64,000 nucleotides of DNA from Acidobacteriota bacterium (GTDB lineage: Bacteria > Acidobacteriota > Polarisedimenticolia > J045), in the NCBI GenBank assembly GCA_017994815.1, contig JAGOJY010000013.1, positions 1 to 64,000 of the forward strand, written 5' to 3'. The notes under the pieces were generated by a model, which saw only the letters and a program-made list of their open reading frames with translations, was not told where the DNA came from and ran no database searches. The position numbers and the translations under genes were made by a program. Of the stretch, positions 18,092 through 25,255 are shown piece after piece (the first letter of the stretch is position 1; every line of letters begins with the position of its first letter).

Positions 18092-19195
18092 TTGGCTCCT
18101 TTTCCCCGCGCGCGCACCCGGGCCGGATCGCCCCCCGTCCCGCTGGCGGAGGCGGCCGAGCGGCTCGGGACCCGCGTGGACGCGACCTTCCGGCAGGCCG
18201 CGCGGCGCTTCCCGGTGCGCTTCCCCCGCTCTTACCTGGACCTCGCGCGCCCGGGCGACCCGGACGACCCGGTGCGCCGCATCGGCTGGCCCGACCCCGA
18301 GGAGATCCGCGACGATCCGGAGGCGATCGCCGATCCGGTCGGCGAGGACCGCCTGCGCCTGCACCCGCTGCTGCTGCGCAAGTACCCCGACCGCGCGCTG
18401 CTGCTGGTCACGGCTCGCTGCCACTTCTACTGCCGCTTCTGCTTCCGGGCCGGCGCGCAGCGCGAGCCCGGCCCGGGGGAGGTCGAGGAGGCGATCGCCG
18501 TGCTCGGCGCGGCCCCGTCGGCGGCGGGCGTGCGCGAGGTGATCCTCTCGGGCGGCGACCCGCTCGTGCTCGCGGACGCACGGCTGTCCGAGATCCTGCA
18601 GGCGCTCGCCGCCCTGCCGCGGCTCGAGCGGATCCGGATCCACACGCGCGCGCCGGTCCACGACCCCGACCGCGTCACACCGGCCTTGGTGCGGACGCTG
18701 CGCGAGGCGAGCCCGCGCCCCCTACGCGTCGCGGTTCACGCCTCGCACCCGCGCGAGCTGACGCCGGCGTTCGACCGTGCCGTCGCGCTGCTGCGCGGGG
18801 CCGGGATCCCGCTTTTGAACCAGACCGTTCTCCTGCGCGGCGTCAACGCCGACGCGCGCGTCCTGGCCGAGCTGTTCGCCGGCCTCGCCGCGCGCGGCGT
18901 GCGCCCGTACTACCTGCACCACCCGGACCGCGTCGCGGGTGCGGCGCGCTTCCGCGTGACGATCGAGCAGGGGCTCGCGATCGACGGCGAGCTGCGGGGG
19001 CTGTTGCCGCGGGAAGAGCTGCCGGCGTACGTCCTCGACCTGCCGGACGGCTCGGGGAAGGTTCCGGTGGCTTCGCTCGAGAGGGCCGGGCCGCGGCTGT
19101 GGCGCTGGCGCGGGGACGGCGGGGGCGAGTCGCTGTACGAGGACATCGAACGGGGGAGCGCATGGCGCGATCCGGGTACGAGTTCCACCCGCTGA
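18092..19195 (+). CDS. epmB: EF-P lysine 2,3-aminomutase (radical SAM)
   Basis: Converts (S)-alpha-lysine to (R)-beta-lysine for EF-P modification. The radical-SAM cluster motif is CHFYCRFCF (Cys110, 114, 117). It is followed by EVILSGGDPLVL and IHTRAPVHDPDRVT, typical of KamA/EpmB. The PLP-lysine region is near PYYLHHPDRVAGAARF. The length of about 367 is close to EpmB (about 340), and the C-terminal oligomerisation extension of true lysine aminomutases is missing. The TTG at 18092 is preferred because earlier starts would run into the efp start region; GAGGACG lies upstream. Divergent from efp, and overlapped for 34 nt by an acetyltransferase gene. Confidence 0.9.
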   Translation: MAPFPRARTRAGSPPVPLAEAAERLGTRVDATFRQAARRFPVRFPRSYLDLARPGDPDDPVRRIGWPDPEEIRDDPEAIADPVGEDRLRLHPLLLRKYPDRALLLVTARCHFYCRFCFRAGAQREPGPGEVEEAIAVLGAAPSAAGVREVILSGGDPLVLADARLSEILQALAALPRLERIRIHTRAPVHDPDRVTPALVRTLREASPRPLRVAVHASHPRELTPAFDRAVALLRGAGIPLLNQTVLLRGVNADARVLAELFAGLAARGVRPYYLHHPDRVAGAARFRVTIEQGLAIDGELRGLLPREELPAYVLDLPDGSGKVPVASLERAGPRLWRWRGDGGGESLYEDIERGSAWRDPGTSSTR

Positions 19196-19746
19196 CGAAG
19201 GACCGCTGGCGCGACCTCGAGACGCTGTTCGGCGAGCGCGGCGCCTGCGGCGGCTGCTGGTGCATGTGGTGGCGGGTCCCGAAGGCCGAGTTCGTCGAGC
19301 GGAAGGGCGAGGGCAACCGCAAGGCGCTGCGGGCGCTGGTGGCGAAGGGAGCGCAGCTCGGCCTGTTGGCCTACGCCGGCGGCGAGCCGGTCGGCTGGTG
19401 CGCCTTCGCGCCGCGCGAGGATTACGTCCGCCTCGCGAAGGCGCGCACGCTCAAGCCGGTGGACGACCAGCCCGTCTGGTCGGTGACGTGCTTTTTCATC
19501 GCGCGCGGGCACCGCGGGCGGGGGCTGAGCGTGGCCCTGCTCGACGCGGCGGCCGAGCACGCGGCCCGCAACGGCGCGCGGATCCTCGAGGGCTACCCCA
19601 CGGCGACCGAGAGCCGCCTCCCCGCGGCGTTCGTCTACACGGGGCTCCCGTCGTCGTTCGAGAGGGCCGGGTTCGTCGAGGTGGCGCGCCGCGCGCGCAC
19701 GCGCCCGATCATGCGCCGCGCGCTGCGCCGGCCCCGCTCCAGCTAA
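19162..19746 (+). CDS. GNAT family N-acetyltransferase
   Basis: 194 residues. The acetyl-CoA loop is HRGRGLSVALLDAAAEHA; CFFIARGHRGRG is the usual strand-4/loop feature. The N-terminus has a Cys/Trp-rich GACGGCWCMWW motif found in one GNAT subgroup. The ATG lies inside epmB (34-nt overlap) with GGGGGAG before it, so the two are translationally coupled. That makes a link to EF-P or lysine metabolism possible but unproven; many GNAT enzymes acetylate unrelated small molecules. It ends 17 nt before the -35 of the next promoter. Confidence 0.87.
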   Translation: MARSGYEFHPLTKDRWRDLETLFGERGACGGCWCMWWRVPKAEFVERKGEGNRKALRALVAKGAQLGLLAYAGGEPVGWCAFAPREDYVRLAKARTLKPVDDQPVWSVTCFFIARGHRGRGLSVALLDAAAEHAARNGARILEGYPTATESRLPAAFVYTGLPSSFERAGFVEVARRARTRPIMRRALRRPRSS

Positions 19747-19762
19747 ATAACCCGCCGTTAAC

Positions 19763-19790
19763 TTGCCGGGCCGCGCCGCGATCCTATGAT
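19763..19790 (+). promoter_or_regulatory. sigma-70-type promoter for the YceI gene
   Basis: TTGCCG, a 16-nt spacer, then TATGAT followed by CCTCGCG. The YceI ATG is 67 nt downstream. This is one of the best promoter matches in the window. Confidence 0.6.
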
Positions 19791-19856
19791 CCTCGCGCGC
19801 AGCCCGCGAACTGCGCGCGGCCGGGACCTTCCCGCCCGCCGATCCGGAGGTTCCGC

Positions 19857-20471
19857 ATGTCCCGGTTGCTCGCCCGGTTCCTGACCGCCGTCCTCGTTGC
19901 CTGCGCCCTCGTGGCCCCGCTCGTCTTCGCCGGGACCTACGACGTGGATCGCTCCCACAGCTCCGTCGTGTTCTCGATCCGGCACTTCGTCAGCCAGGTG
20001 CAGGGCCGGTTCGGGGAGTTCCAGGGCGCGCTGGTCTACGACGAGGCCAACCCGTCCGCGTCGTCGGTCGAGTTCACCGTCCAGACCGCCAGCATCGACA
20101 CCGACAATGCCAAGCGCGACGACCACCTGCGCTCGACCGATTTCTTCGATGCCGAGAAGAACCCGACGATCAGCTTCCGCAGCACCAAGGTCGCGGCGGA
20201 CGGCAAGGACGGCCTCCTGGTCACCGGCGACCTGACGCTGAAGGGCGTGACCAAGTCCGTCACCGTGCCGGTGAAGGTGCTCGGCGTGATGGACGCCGGC
20301 AAGATGGGCCGCCGCGCGGGGTTCGCCGGGACGTTCACCGTGAACCGCAAGGACTACGGCATCACCTGGAACCGCGCGCTGGACCAGGGCGGCTTCCTGC
20401 TCGGCGACGACGTGGCGATCACGGTCAACATCGAGGCGGCGGCCAAGCCGGCCGAAGCGGCGGCGAAGTAA
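19857..20471 (+). CDS. YceI family periplasmic lipid-binding protein
   Basis: 204 residues with a Sec signal peptide (cleavage near LVFAG). The mature part is a YceI lipocalin-like barrel: YDVDRSHSSVVFSIRHF, then FDAEKNPTISFRST, GDLTLKGVTKSV and FTVNRKDYGITWN are standard family stretches. Members bind polyisoprenoid or other lipids in the periplasm. The Ala/Lys/Glu tail (EAAAKPAEAAAK) is a low-complexity extra. CCGGAGG precedes the ATG. It is 8 nt upstream of the next gene and may be cotranscribed with the fumarylacetoacetase run. Confidence 0.93.
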   Translation: MSRLLARFLTAVLVACALVAPLVFAGTYDVDRSHSSVVFSIRHFVSQVQGRFGEFQGALVYDEANPSASSVEFTVQTASIDTDNAKRDDHLRSTDFFDAEKNPTISFRSTKVAADGKDGLLVTGDLTLKGVTKSVTVPVKVLGVMDAGKMGRRAGFAGTFTVNRKDYGITWNRALDQGGFLLGDDVAITVNIEAAAKPAEAAAK

Positions 20472-20479
20472 GCCGCGGA

Positions 20480-21424
20480 ATGGACGCGTCGCTCCGCGCG
20501 CTCCTGGCCGGCATCATCGACTACGCCGGGCTGTTCCCCCCGGCGTCGCTGGCGCTGGACCCGGCGATCCGGCAGTACGCGGCGCACCGCGCCGAGCCGG
20601 AGAGCTGGATGCTCGCGCGCTTCGTGTGCCCGGTGGCGCGTCTCGCGGAACTCGACCCGTACCGCGAGCCCCTGTTCGCCGCGGGTGCGCCGCTCGCCGT
20701 CTGCGCCCTGGGCCGCGCCAGCGCCGACCGCGGCGCGTTCCTCGACGCGCTCGCGGCCGACCTGCGCGAGATCCGGGCGTTCCTCGATCGCTGGGACGGG
20801 CGCGCGCTCGTCCCGGTCTACGAGGTGCGCGCGCCGGACGACCTGCGCGGCGACGAGCAGCGCGCCGGCGAAGCGGCGGGCCGCGCGCTGGAGCTGGTGC
20901 GCTCCGCCGCGCTCGACCTCGACCTCTTCATCGAGGTCCCGCTGCCCGCCTTCGGGGCGGTCGGGGCCGCGGCGGCAGCGGCGCACGGCCTCGCGCGGGC
21001 CGGCGCCGGTTTCAAGCTGCGCACGGGCGGCACGGAGCGGGCCGCGTTCCCCTCGGCCGCGCAGGTCGCCGCGGCGCTGATCGCCTGCCGCGACGCCGGG
21101 GCGCGGTTCAAGGCCACCGCCGGCCTGCACCATCCGCTGCCGCGCCACGACGACGCGACCGGCGCGACGATGCACGGCTTCCTCAACGTCTTCGGGGGGG
21201 CGGCGCTCGCTCACGCGGGCGGGATTCGCGCCGACGAACTCGGGCGCATCCTCTCCGCCGCGGATCCGGGGCTGTTCCGGTTCGAGGGCGGCGAGTTGCG
21301 CTGCGGGTCTTGGCGCGCGAGCGCGGCGGAAATCGCGACCGCGCGGCGCGAACTGGCGCTCGCCTTCGGCAGCTGCAGCTTCGACGAGCCGCGCGACGAC
21401 CTGCGGGCGCTCGGCCTTTTTTGA
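20480..21424 (+). CDS. conserved unknown protein linked to fumarylacetoacetase
   Basis: 314 residues, soluble, with no signal peptide. Striking segments are LLAGIIDYAGLFPPA at the N-terminus, FKLRTGG in the middle, ARFKATAGLHHPL, and TMHGFLNVFGGAAL. The alternating strand/helix pattern with conserved Lys, Arg and His residues suggests a TIM-barrel-like enzyme, but I cannot name a family. It sits immediately upstream of fumarylacetoacetase (47 nt) on the same strand and 8 nt after the YceI gene. The context suggests a role in aromatic amino-acid breakdown or in handling its products. The HHP and FKATAG motifs look like active-site material. Confidence 0.8.
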   Translation: MDASLRALLAGIIDYAGLFPPASLALDPAIRQYAAHRAEPESWMLARFVCPVARLAELDPYREPLFAAGAPLAVCALGRASADRGAFLDALAADLREIRAFLDRWDGRALVPVYEVRAPDDLRGDEQRAGEAAGRALELVRSAALDLDLFIEVPLPAFGAVGAAAAAAHGLARAGAGFKLRTGGTERAAFPSAAQVAAALIACRDAGARFKATAGLHHPLPRHDDATGATMHGFLNVFGGAALAHAGGIRADELGRILSAADPGLFRFEGGELRCGSWRASAAEIATARRELALAFGSCSFDEPRDDLRALGLF

Positions 21425-21471
21425 CCCCGTGGCCGGCCGCCGGCCGCGACCCGTACCATGACGAGGTGACG

Positions 21472-22758
21472 ATGACCCTGGATCAGACCCGCGACCCCGG
21501 CCTGCGCTCGTTCGTGCCGGTCGCGCGCGACTCGCACTTCCCGATCCAGAACCTCCCGTTCGGCGTGTTCCGGCCGCTCCCGGGAGGCCGGCCCCGCGTC
21601 GGCGTGGCGATCGGCGAGATGGTCCTCGACCTCTCGGCGATCGAGGAGGCCGGGCTGTTCCCGGGGACGGTCCTCGCCGGCCGGCGCGTGTTCGGCACCG
21701 GGCGGCTGAACGAGTTCCTGGCGCTCGGCCGTAACGCGTGGCGCGAGGCGCGGATCGCGGTCAGCGGCCTTTTGCGCGAGGACGAGAAGCGCCTGCGCGA
21801 CCAGCAGGTGCTGCGCGACGCCGCGCTCCTGCGGCGCGACGCGGTCGAGCTGCTCCTGCCGTTGGAGATCGGCGATTACACCGACTTCTACTCCTCGCGC
21901 GAGCACGCCACGAACGTCGGCACGATGTTCCGCGGCGCGCAGAACGCGCTGATGCCGAACTGGCTGCACGTCCCGATCGCGTACCACGGGCGCGCCAGCT
22001 CGATCGTGGTCAGCGGGACCCCGATCCGCCGCCCGAAGGGGCAGAGCCTGCCGGCCGGCGCGAGCGCGCCGGTGTTCGGGCCGAGCCGCCAGCTCGACTT
22101 CGAGCTGGAGGTCGGCGCTTTCGTCGGGCCCGGCAACGCGCTCGGGCGCCCGGTGCCGGTGGCGGACGCGGCGGAGCACCTGTTCGGCCTCGTGCTGGTC
22201 AACGACTGGAGCGCGCGGGACGTGCAGGCCTGGGAGTACCAGCCGCTCGGGCCGTTCCTGGCGAAGAACTTCGCGACGTCGATCTCGCCGTGGATCGTGA
22301 CGCTCGACGCGCTCGAGCCGTTCCGCGCGGCGGGACCGCCGCAGGAGCCGACCCCGCTGCCGTACCTCGGCAGCGCCGACCCGCGGACGTACGACATCGC
22401 GCTCGAGGTGTTCCTCGAAACGGCGCGGATGGATGCGCCGCAGCGGATCTCGGCGACGAACTTCCGCCACCTGTACTGGGACCTCGGCCAGCAGCTCGCG
22501 CACCACACGGTCAACGGCTGCAACCTGCGCCCGGGCGACCTGCTCGCGTCCGGCACCATCAGCGGGGCCGAGAAGGACTCGCGCGGCAGCCTGCTCGAGT
22601 TGGCGTGGCGCGGCGCCGAGCCGCTGGTACTGCCCGGGGGCGAACAGCGCGTGTTTCTCGAGGACGGCGACCGGGTGGTGATGACCGGCTGGTGCGAGGG
22701 GCCCGGCTACCGCGTCGGTTTCGGCGAAGTCGAGGGGGAGATCCTCCCCTCGTTGTGA
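21472..22758 (+). CDS. fahA: fumarylacetoacetase
   Basis: 428 residues; hydrolyses fumarylacetoacetate to fumarate and acetoacetate, the last step of tyrosine catabolism. Hallmarks are all present: DYTDFYSSREHATNVGTMFR with the catalytic His and a Ca ligand, GRASSIVVSGTPIRRP, EVGAFVGPGN, VNDWSARDVQAWEYQPLGPF and NGCNLRPGDLLASGTISG. The ATG at 21472 follows GACGAGGTG; a GTG 6 nt earlier is an alternative. Homogentisate dioxygenase and maleylacetoacetate isomerase are not in the window. Two short genes follow closely: a degenerate receiver (8 nt gap) and a DUF309 protein. Confidence 0.95.
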   Translation: MTLDQTRDPGLRSFVPVARDSHFPIQNLPFGVFRPLPGGRPRVGVAIGEMVLDLSAIEEAGLFPGTVLAGRRVFGTGRLNEFLALGRNAWREARIAVSGLLREDEKRLRDQQVLRDAALLRRDAVELLLPLEIGDYTDFYSSREHATNVGTMFRGAQNALMPNWLHVPIAYHGRASSIVVSGTPIRRPKGQSLPAGASAPVFGPSRQLDFELEVGAFVGPGNALGRPVPVADAAEHLFGLVLVNDWSARDVQAWEYQPLGPFLAKNFATSISPWIVTLDALEPFRAAGPPQEPTPLPYLGSADPRTYDIALEVFLETARMDAPQRISATNFRHLYWDLGQQLAHHTVNGCNLRPGDLLASGTISGAEKDSRGSLLELAWRGAEPLVLPGGEQRVFLEDGDRVVMTGWCEGPGYRVGFGEVEGEILPSL

Positions 22759-22766
22759 GGTTGGCC

Positions 22767-23120
22767 GTGCGCGTGCTCGTGATCGAGGACAACCTGTTCT
22801 TCCGCCCGAAGCTGGAGGCCAGCCTGCTGGCCGGTGGGCACGCGCCCGCGTTCGCGGCCGATCCGGGCCGCGTCGAATCCGCGCTGGCGGACGGGGTGAA
22901 CGTGGTGCTGGTCAACGTCGCCGCGCGTGCGCCGTGGGCGGAACTCGTCGCGCTCGTCCGGCAACGGGCCGGCGACACGCTGCCGATCGTCGGCTACGGG
23001 CCGCACGCCGACCTGCCGCTGCGCGATCGCGCGATCGCGTCCGGTTGCAACGACGTGGTCCCCAACGGCACCATCGCCGCCGACGCCGCGCGCGTGGTGG
23101 AGCGATATGCCGGATTCTGA
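22767..23120 (+). CDS. degenerate receiver-domain protein
   Basis: 117 residues folding like a single CheY-type receiver (MRVLVIEDNLFF start; alternating strands and helices). The acidic pair Glu7-Asp8 remains, but the phospho-acceptor position is Asn50 (VVLVNVAAR), and the usual Thr/Ser and Lys are replaced (GYGPHAD, VPNGTI). Phosphorylation is therefore unlikely; it may be a constitutive binding module. The GTG start follows GAGG at a 6-nt spacing. It is 8 nt after fahA and overlaps the DUF309 gene by 14 nt, so all three are probably one transcript. Confidence 0.82.
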   Translation: MRVLVIEDNLFFRPKLEASLLAGGHAPAFAADPGRVESALADGVNVVLVNVAARAPWAELVALVRQRAGDTLPIVGYGPHADLPLRDRAIASGCNDVVPNGTIAADAARVVERYAGF

Positions 23121-23490
23121 GCCGTCCCCCGCGATCCCGGAGCAGGTCCGCGAGGGGCTCGAGCTGTTCAACCGCGGCGAGTTCTTCGAGTGCCACGAGG
23201 TGCTCGAACTCGCCTGGCGCGCCGAGCCCGGCCCCGACCGCACGCTGTACCAGGGCGTGATCCAGGCCGCGGTCGCGATGTTCCACGTGCGCCGCGGGCG
23301 CTGGCAGCCGGCGCAGATCATGCTGCGCCGGGCCCTGCCGCGGCTGCGGTTGTTCGAGCCGGCCTGGCGCGGCGTGGACGTGCGCCGGCTGGTGAGCGAG
23401 CTCGAGCGCTGCTCCGCATCCTTGGAGCGGCTCGGCCCCGACCGCATCGCCGAGCTGTCCTCCGGCCCTTTTCCCCGCATCCGCTTCTAG
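23107..23490 (+). CDS. DUF309 family protein
   Basis: 127 residues, all helical. It carries the DUF309 signature: FNRGEFFECHEVLELAWR, then LYQGVIQAAVAMFH. The family has conserved Glu/His residues suggesting a metal or small-ligand site, but no known biochemical role. The ATG overlaps the end of the degenerate receiver gene by 14 nt. It is the last gene of the fah run; the sequence after it drops in GC. Confidence 0.92.
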   Translation: MPDSEPSPAIPEQVREGLELFNRGEFFECHEVLELAWRAEPGPDRTLYQGVIQAAVAMFHVRRGRWQPAQIMLRRALPRLRLFEPAWRGVDVRRLVSELERCSASLERLGPDRIAELSSGPFPRIRF

Positions 23491-23521
23491 CCCTGGCCCG
23501 GTCGGGGGAGGACAAAGAGGC

Positions 23522-23541
23522 GACAGGATGCTGATCCTGTC
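23522..23541. repeat. perfect inverted repeat after the DUF309 gene
   Basis: GACAGGAT-GCTG-ATCCTGTC, 31 nt past the DUF309 stop. It may act as a terminator stem (no T-tract) or belong to the GACAGG/CCTGTC repeat family also seen near 7341, 43271 and 56817. Confidence 0.55.
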
Positions 23542-23547
23542 CCGCCG

Positions 23548-23691
23548 TTGTTGTCCGGCTATGCGGAATTTGAGAACCATCAGTTGGAGCGCCTTGCGGA
23601 GCAACTGCGAAAAGATCATCTGGAGAAAACGAAGCCGATCACGAAACCCGGCTCAACCACCCAGCCGTTTTACAGCAAGAAACGGACTTGA
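23548..23691 (+). CDS. possible 46-47 residue small protein
   Basis: An open frame with lower GC than all neighbours, in the same frame as DUF309 after its stop. It reads LSGYAEFENHQLERLAEQLR then KDHLEKTKPITKPGS and ends FYSKKRT, which looks like a genuine amphipathic helix plus a basic tail. There is no ATG; TTG at 23548 or 23551 is the only plausible start, and the SD-like GGAGG is too far (about 35 nt). It could instead be a remnant of a longer gene. No family recognised. Confidence 0.3.
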   Translation: MLSGYAEFENHQLERLAEQLRKDHLEKTKPITKPGSTTQPFYSKKRT

Positions 23692-23704
23692 CCGGAGCCT
23701 TCGC

Positions 23705-23896
23705 GTGCTGTGGTTCTGGATTGGCGTTGGCCACACGCTAGTGTGGTTCGGTCTTCTTGTGGCGGTCTGGCTGAGCCCCGCGGGTTTCGGATGGAAGCTA
23801 ATGTGTGCTTTTCTCCTTGCGTTGTTCAGTCCGGATCTTGAGTCGCTCAAGCGTGCTTGTCGCGAAGCGCGTGCCGGACGATCAAGGTGTAAGTGA
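23705..23896 (+). CDS. possible 63-residue two-helix membrane protein
   Basis: A GTG start with CCGGAGCC about 5 nt before it, 13 nt after the preceding small frame. The product is WFWIGVGHTLVWFGLLVAVW, a short turn, then LMCAFLLALFS, and a charged tail (SLKRACREARAGRSRCK). That is two membrane segments with a positive C-terminus. Codon use and base composition differ from the rest of the window. Function unknown; it may be newly acquired or non-coding. Confidence 0.4.
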   Translation: MLWFWIGVGHTLVWFGLLVAVWLSPAGFGWKLMCAFLLALFSPDLESLKRACREARAGRSRCK

Positions 23897-23906
23897 GCGT
23901 CGAATC

Positions 23907-24029
23907 ATGAGCGCAAGGCTCGCTAGGCCGGGTGCATCAGTTGACGAAACGCCGGTCAGGAAGCCCGTCGAGACCACCGGCGGGACGAAGGCGCGGCTGG
24001 CCGAGACGTTCCCCCCGCTATTCCGCTAG
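23907..24029 (+). CDS. possible 40-residue peptide upstream of the M29 gene
   Basis: An ATG frame ending in a TAG that overlaps the -10 box of the aminopeptidase gene. Its peptide is Arg/Thr-rich (for example VRKPVETTGGTKARLAETFP). No SD is evident and no family is recognised, so chance is likely. Confidence 0.2.
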   Translation: MSARLARPGASVDETPVRKPVETTGGTKARLAETFPPLFR

Positions 24030-24032
24030 AAT
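24027..24032 (+). promoter_or_regulatory. -10 box for the M29 aminopeptidase gene
   Basis: TAGAAT 23 nt before the ATG at 24056, with a strong CAGGAGGAAAC SD between them. -35 not clear. Confidence 0.4.
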
Positions 24033-24055
24033 GCTCGGCCGCTACAGGAGGAAAC

Positions 24056-25249
24056 ATGCGCGAGCCTGCGATCGATTCCCGCGACCTCGAGACCTGGGCC
24101 GGCTACCTGCTCGACCATTCGCTCGGCGGCATTCGCCCCGAGGACCGCGTGATGATCAAGGGCGAGCGCATCTGCTGGCCGCTGATGGAGGTGCTCGAGC
24201 GGCGGGTGGTCGAAGCCGGGGCGGTTCCCGACGTCTACCTGGTCCCGCCGAACAACGACCGCGGGCGCGTGTGGTCCGCGACGATGGGGCGCGCCGCGAA
24301 CGCCGACCAGCTCGGCCGCGTGCCCGAGTGGCACCGCAAGCGCTACGAGTCGATGACGAAGTACGTCGAGGTCCTCGGCGCGGAGGATCCGTCGCGCTAC
24401 ACCGGCCTGAGCGCGGCGCAGTTCCAGGGCATCGTCGCCGCCGACAAGCCGTTCCTCGACCTGCGGCTGTCGAAGCCGTGGGTGATCACGCTGTACCCGA
24501 CGCCCGGGTTCGCGCAGCTCGAGGGGATGGACCTCGACGAGTACACGCGGTTCCTCGTCCGCGCCTCGACCGAGGACCCGCGCCCGCTGCGCGCGGCCGA
24601 GGAGCGCATCGCGCCGCTGTTCCAGCGGTCCAAGCTGATCACCGTCACCACGCACTGCCCGCACCTCGGCCGCGAGCTGACGCTCTCGGTCAACATCGAG
24701 CCGAGCATCCCCACGCTGTCGTACGGGCTGCGCAACTTCCCGGACGGCGAGGTCTTCACCAGCCCCGACGCCCGCCTGACCGACGGCGAGATCTACGTGG
24801 ACCTGCCGGTCAACTACGCCGGGCACGACATGAAGGGGATCTACCTGCGCTTCGTGCAGGGGCGGATCGTCGAGTACCACGCCGACACCGGCGGGGAACA
24901 CCTCGCGGCGATCATCGAGACCGACGACGGTTCGCACCGGATGGGCGAGATCGCGCTCGGCATGAACCCCGGCCTCGACCGCGCGATCAAGCACCCGCTC
25001 CTGGTCGAGAAGGTCGGCGGGACGCTGCACCTCGCGATCGGCGCGAGTTACGACGGCTGCTACGTCGAGGATCCCGCGTCGGAGGCCGGCCGCGCCCGGA
25101 TCGAGGCGCTCGCGCAGAGCGGCGTGCTCAACCGCTCCGCGCAGCACGTGGACATCGTCACCGACTTCCGCCCCGGCGGCTGCGGGCGCCGCGTGCTGTT
25201 CGACGACGACGAGATCCGCGTGAAGGACGGCGTCTGGGTCCCGGCCTGA
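24056..25249 (+). CDS. M29 family aminopeptidase
   Basis: 397 residues, typical of the thermophilic-aminopeptidase family (AmpS/AmpT). These are two-metal cytosolic enzymes removing N-terminal residues. Metal-site stretches are NFPDGEVFTSP, MGEIALGMNPGL, GGTLHLAIGASY and HVDIVTDF, each with the expected Glu, His and Asp. The start has one of the best SDs of the window (CAGGAGG, 6 nt). It has its own -10 box and follows the low-GC patch. Metal (Co, Zn or Mn) and preferred peptides cannot be told from sequence. Confidence 0.93.
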   Translation: MREPAIDSRDLETWAGYLLDHSLGGIRPEDRVMIKGERICWPLMEVLERRVVEAGAVPDVYLVPPNNDRGRVWSATMGRAANADQLGRVPEWHRKRYESMTKYVEVLGAEDPSRYTGLSAAQFQGIVAADKPFLDLRLSKPWVITLYPTPGFAQLEGMDLDEYTRFLVRASTEDPRPLRAAEERIAPLFQRSKLITVTTHCPHLGRELTLSVNIEPSIPTLSYGLRNFPDGEVFTSPDARLTDGEIYVDLPVNYAGHDMKGIYLRFVQGRIVEYHADTGGEHLAAIIETDDGSHRMGEIALGMNPGLDRAIKHPLLVEKVGGTLHLAIGASYDGCYVEDPASEAGRARIEALAQSGVLNRSAQHVDIVTDFRPGGCGRRVLFDDDEIRVKDGVWVPA

Positions 25250-25255
25250 CCCGCG

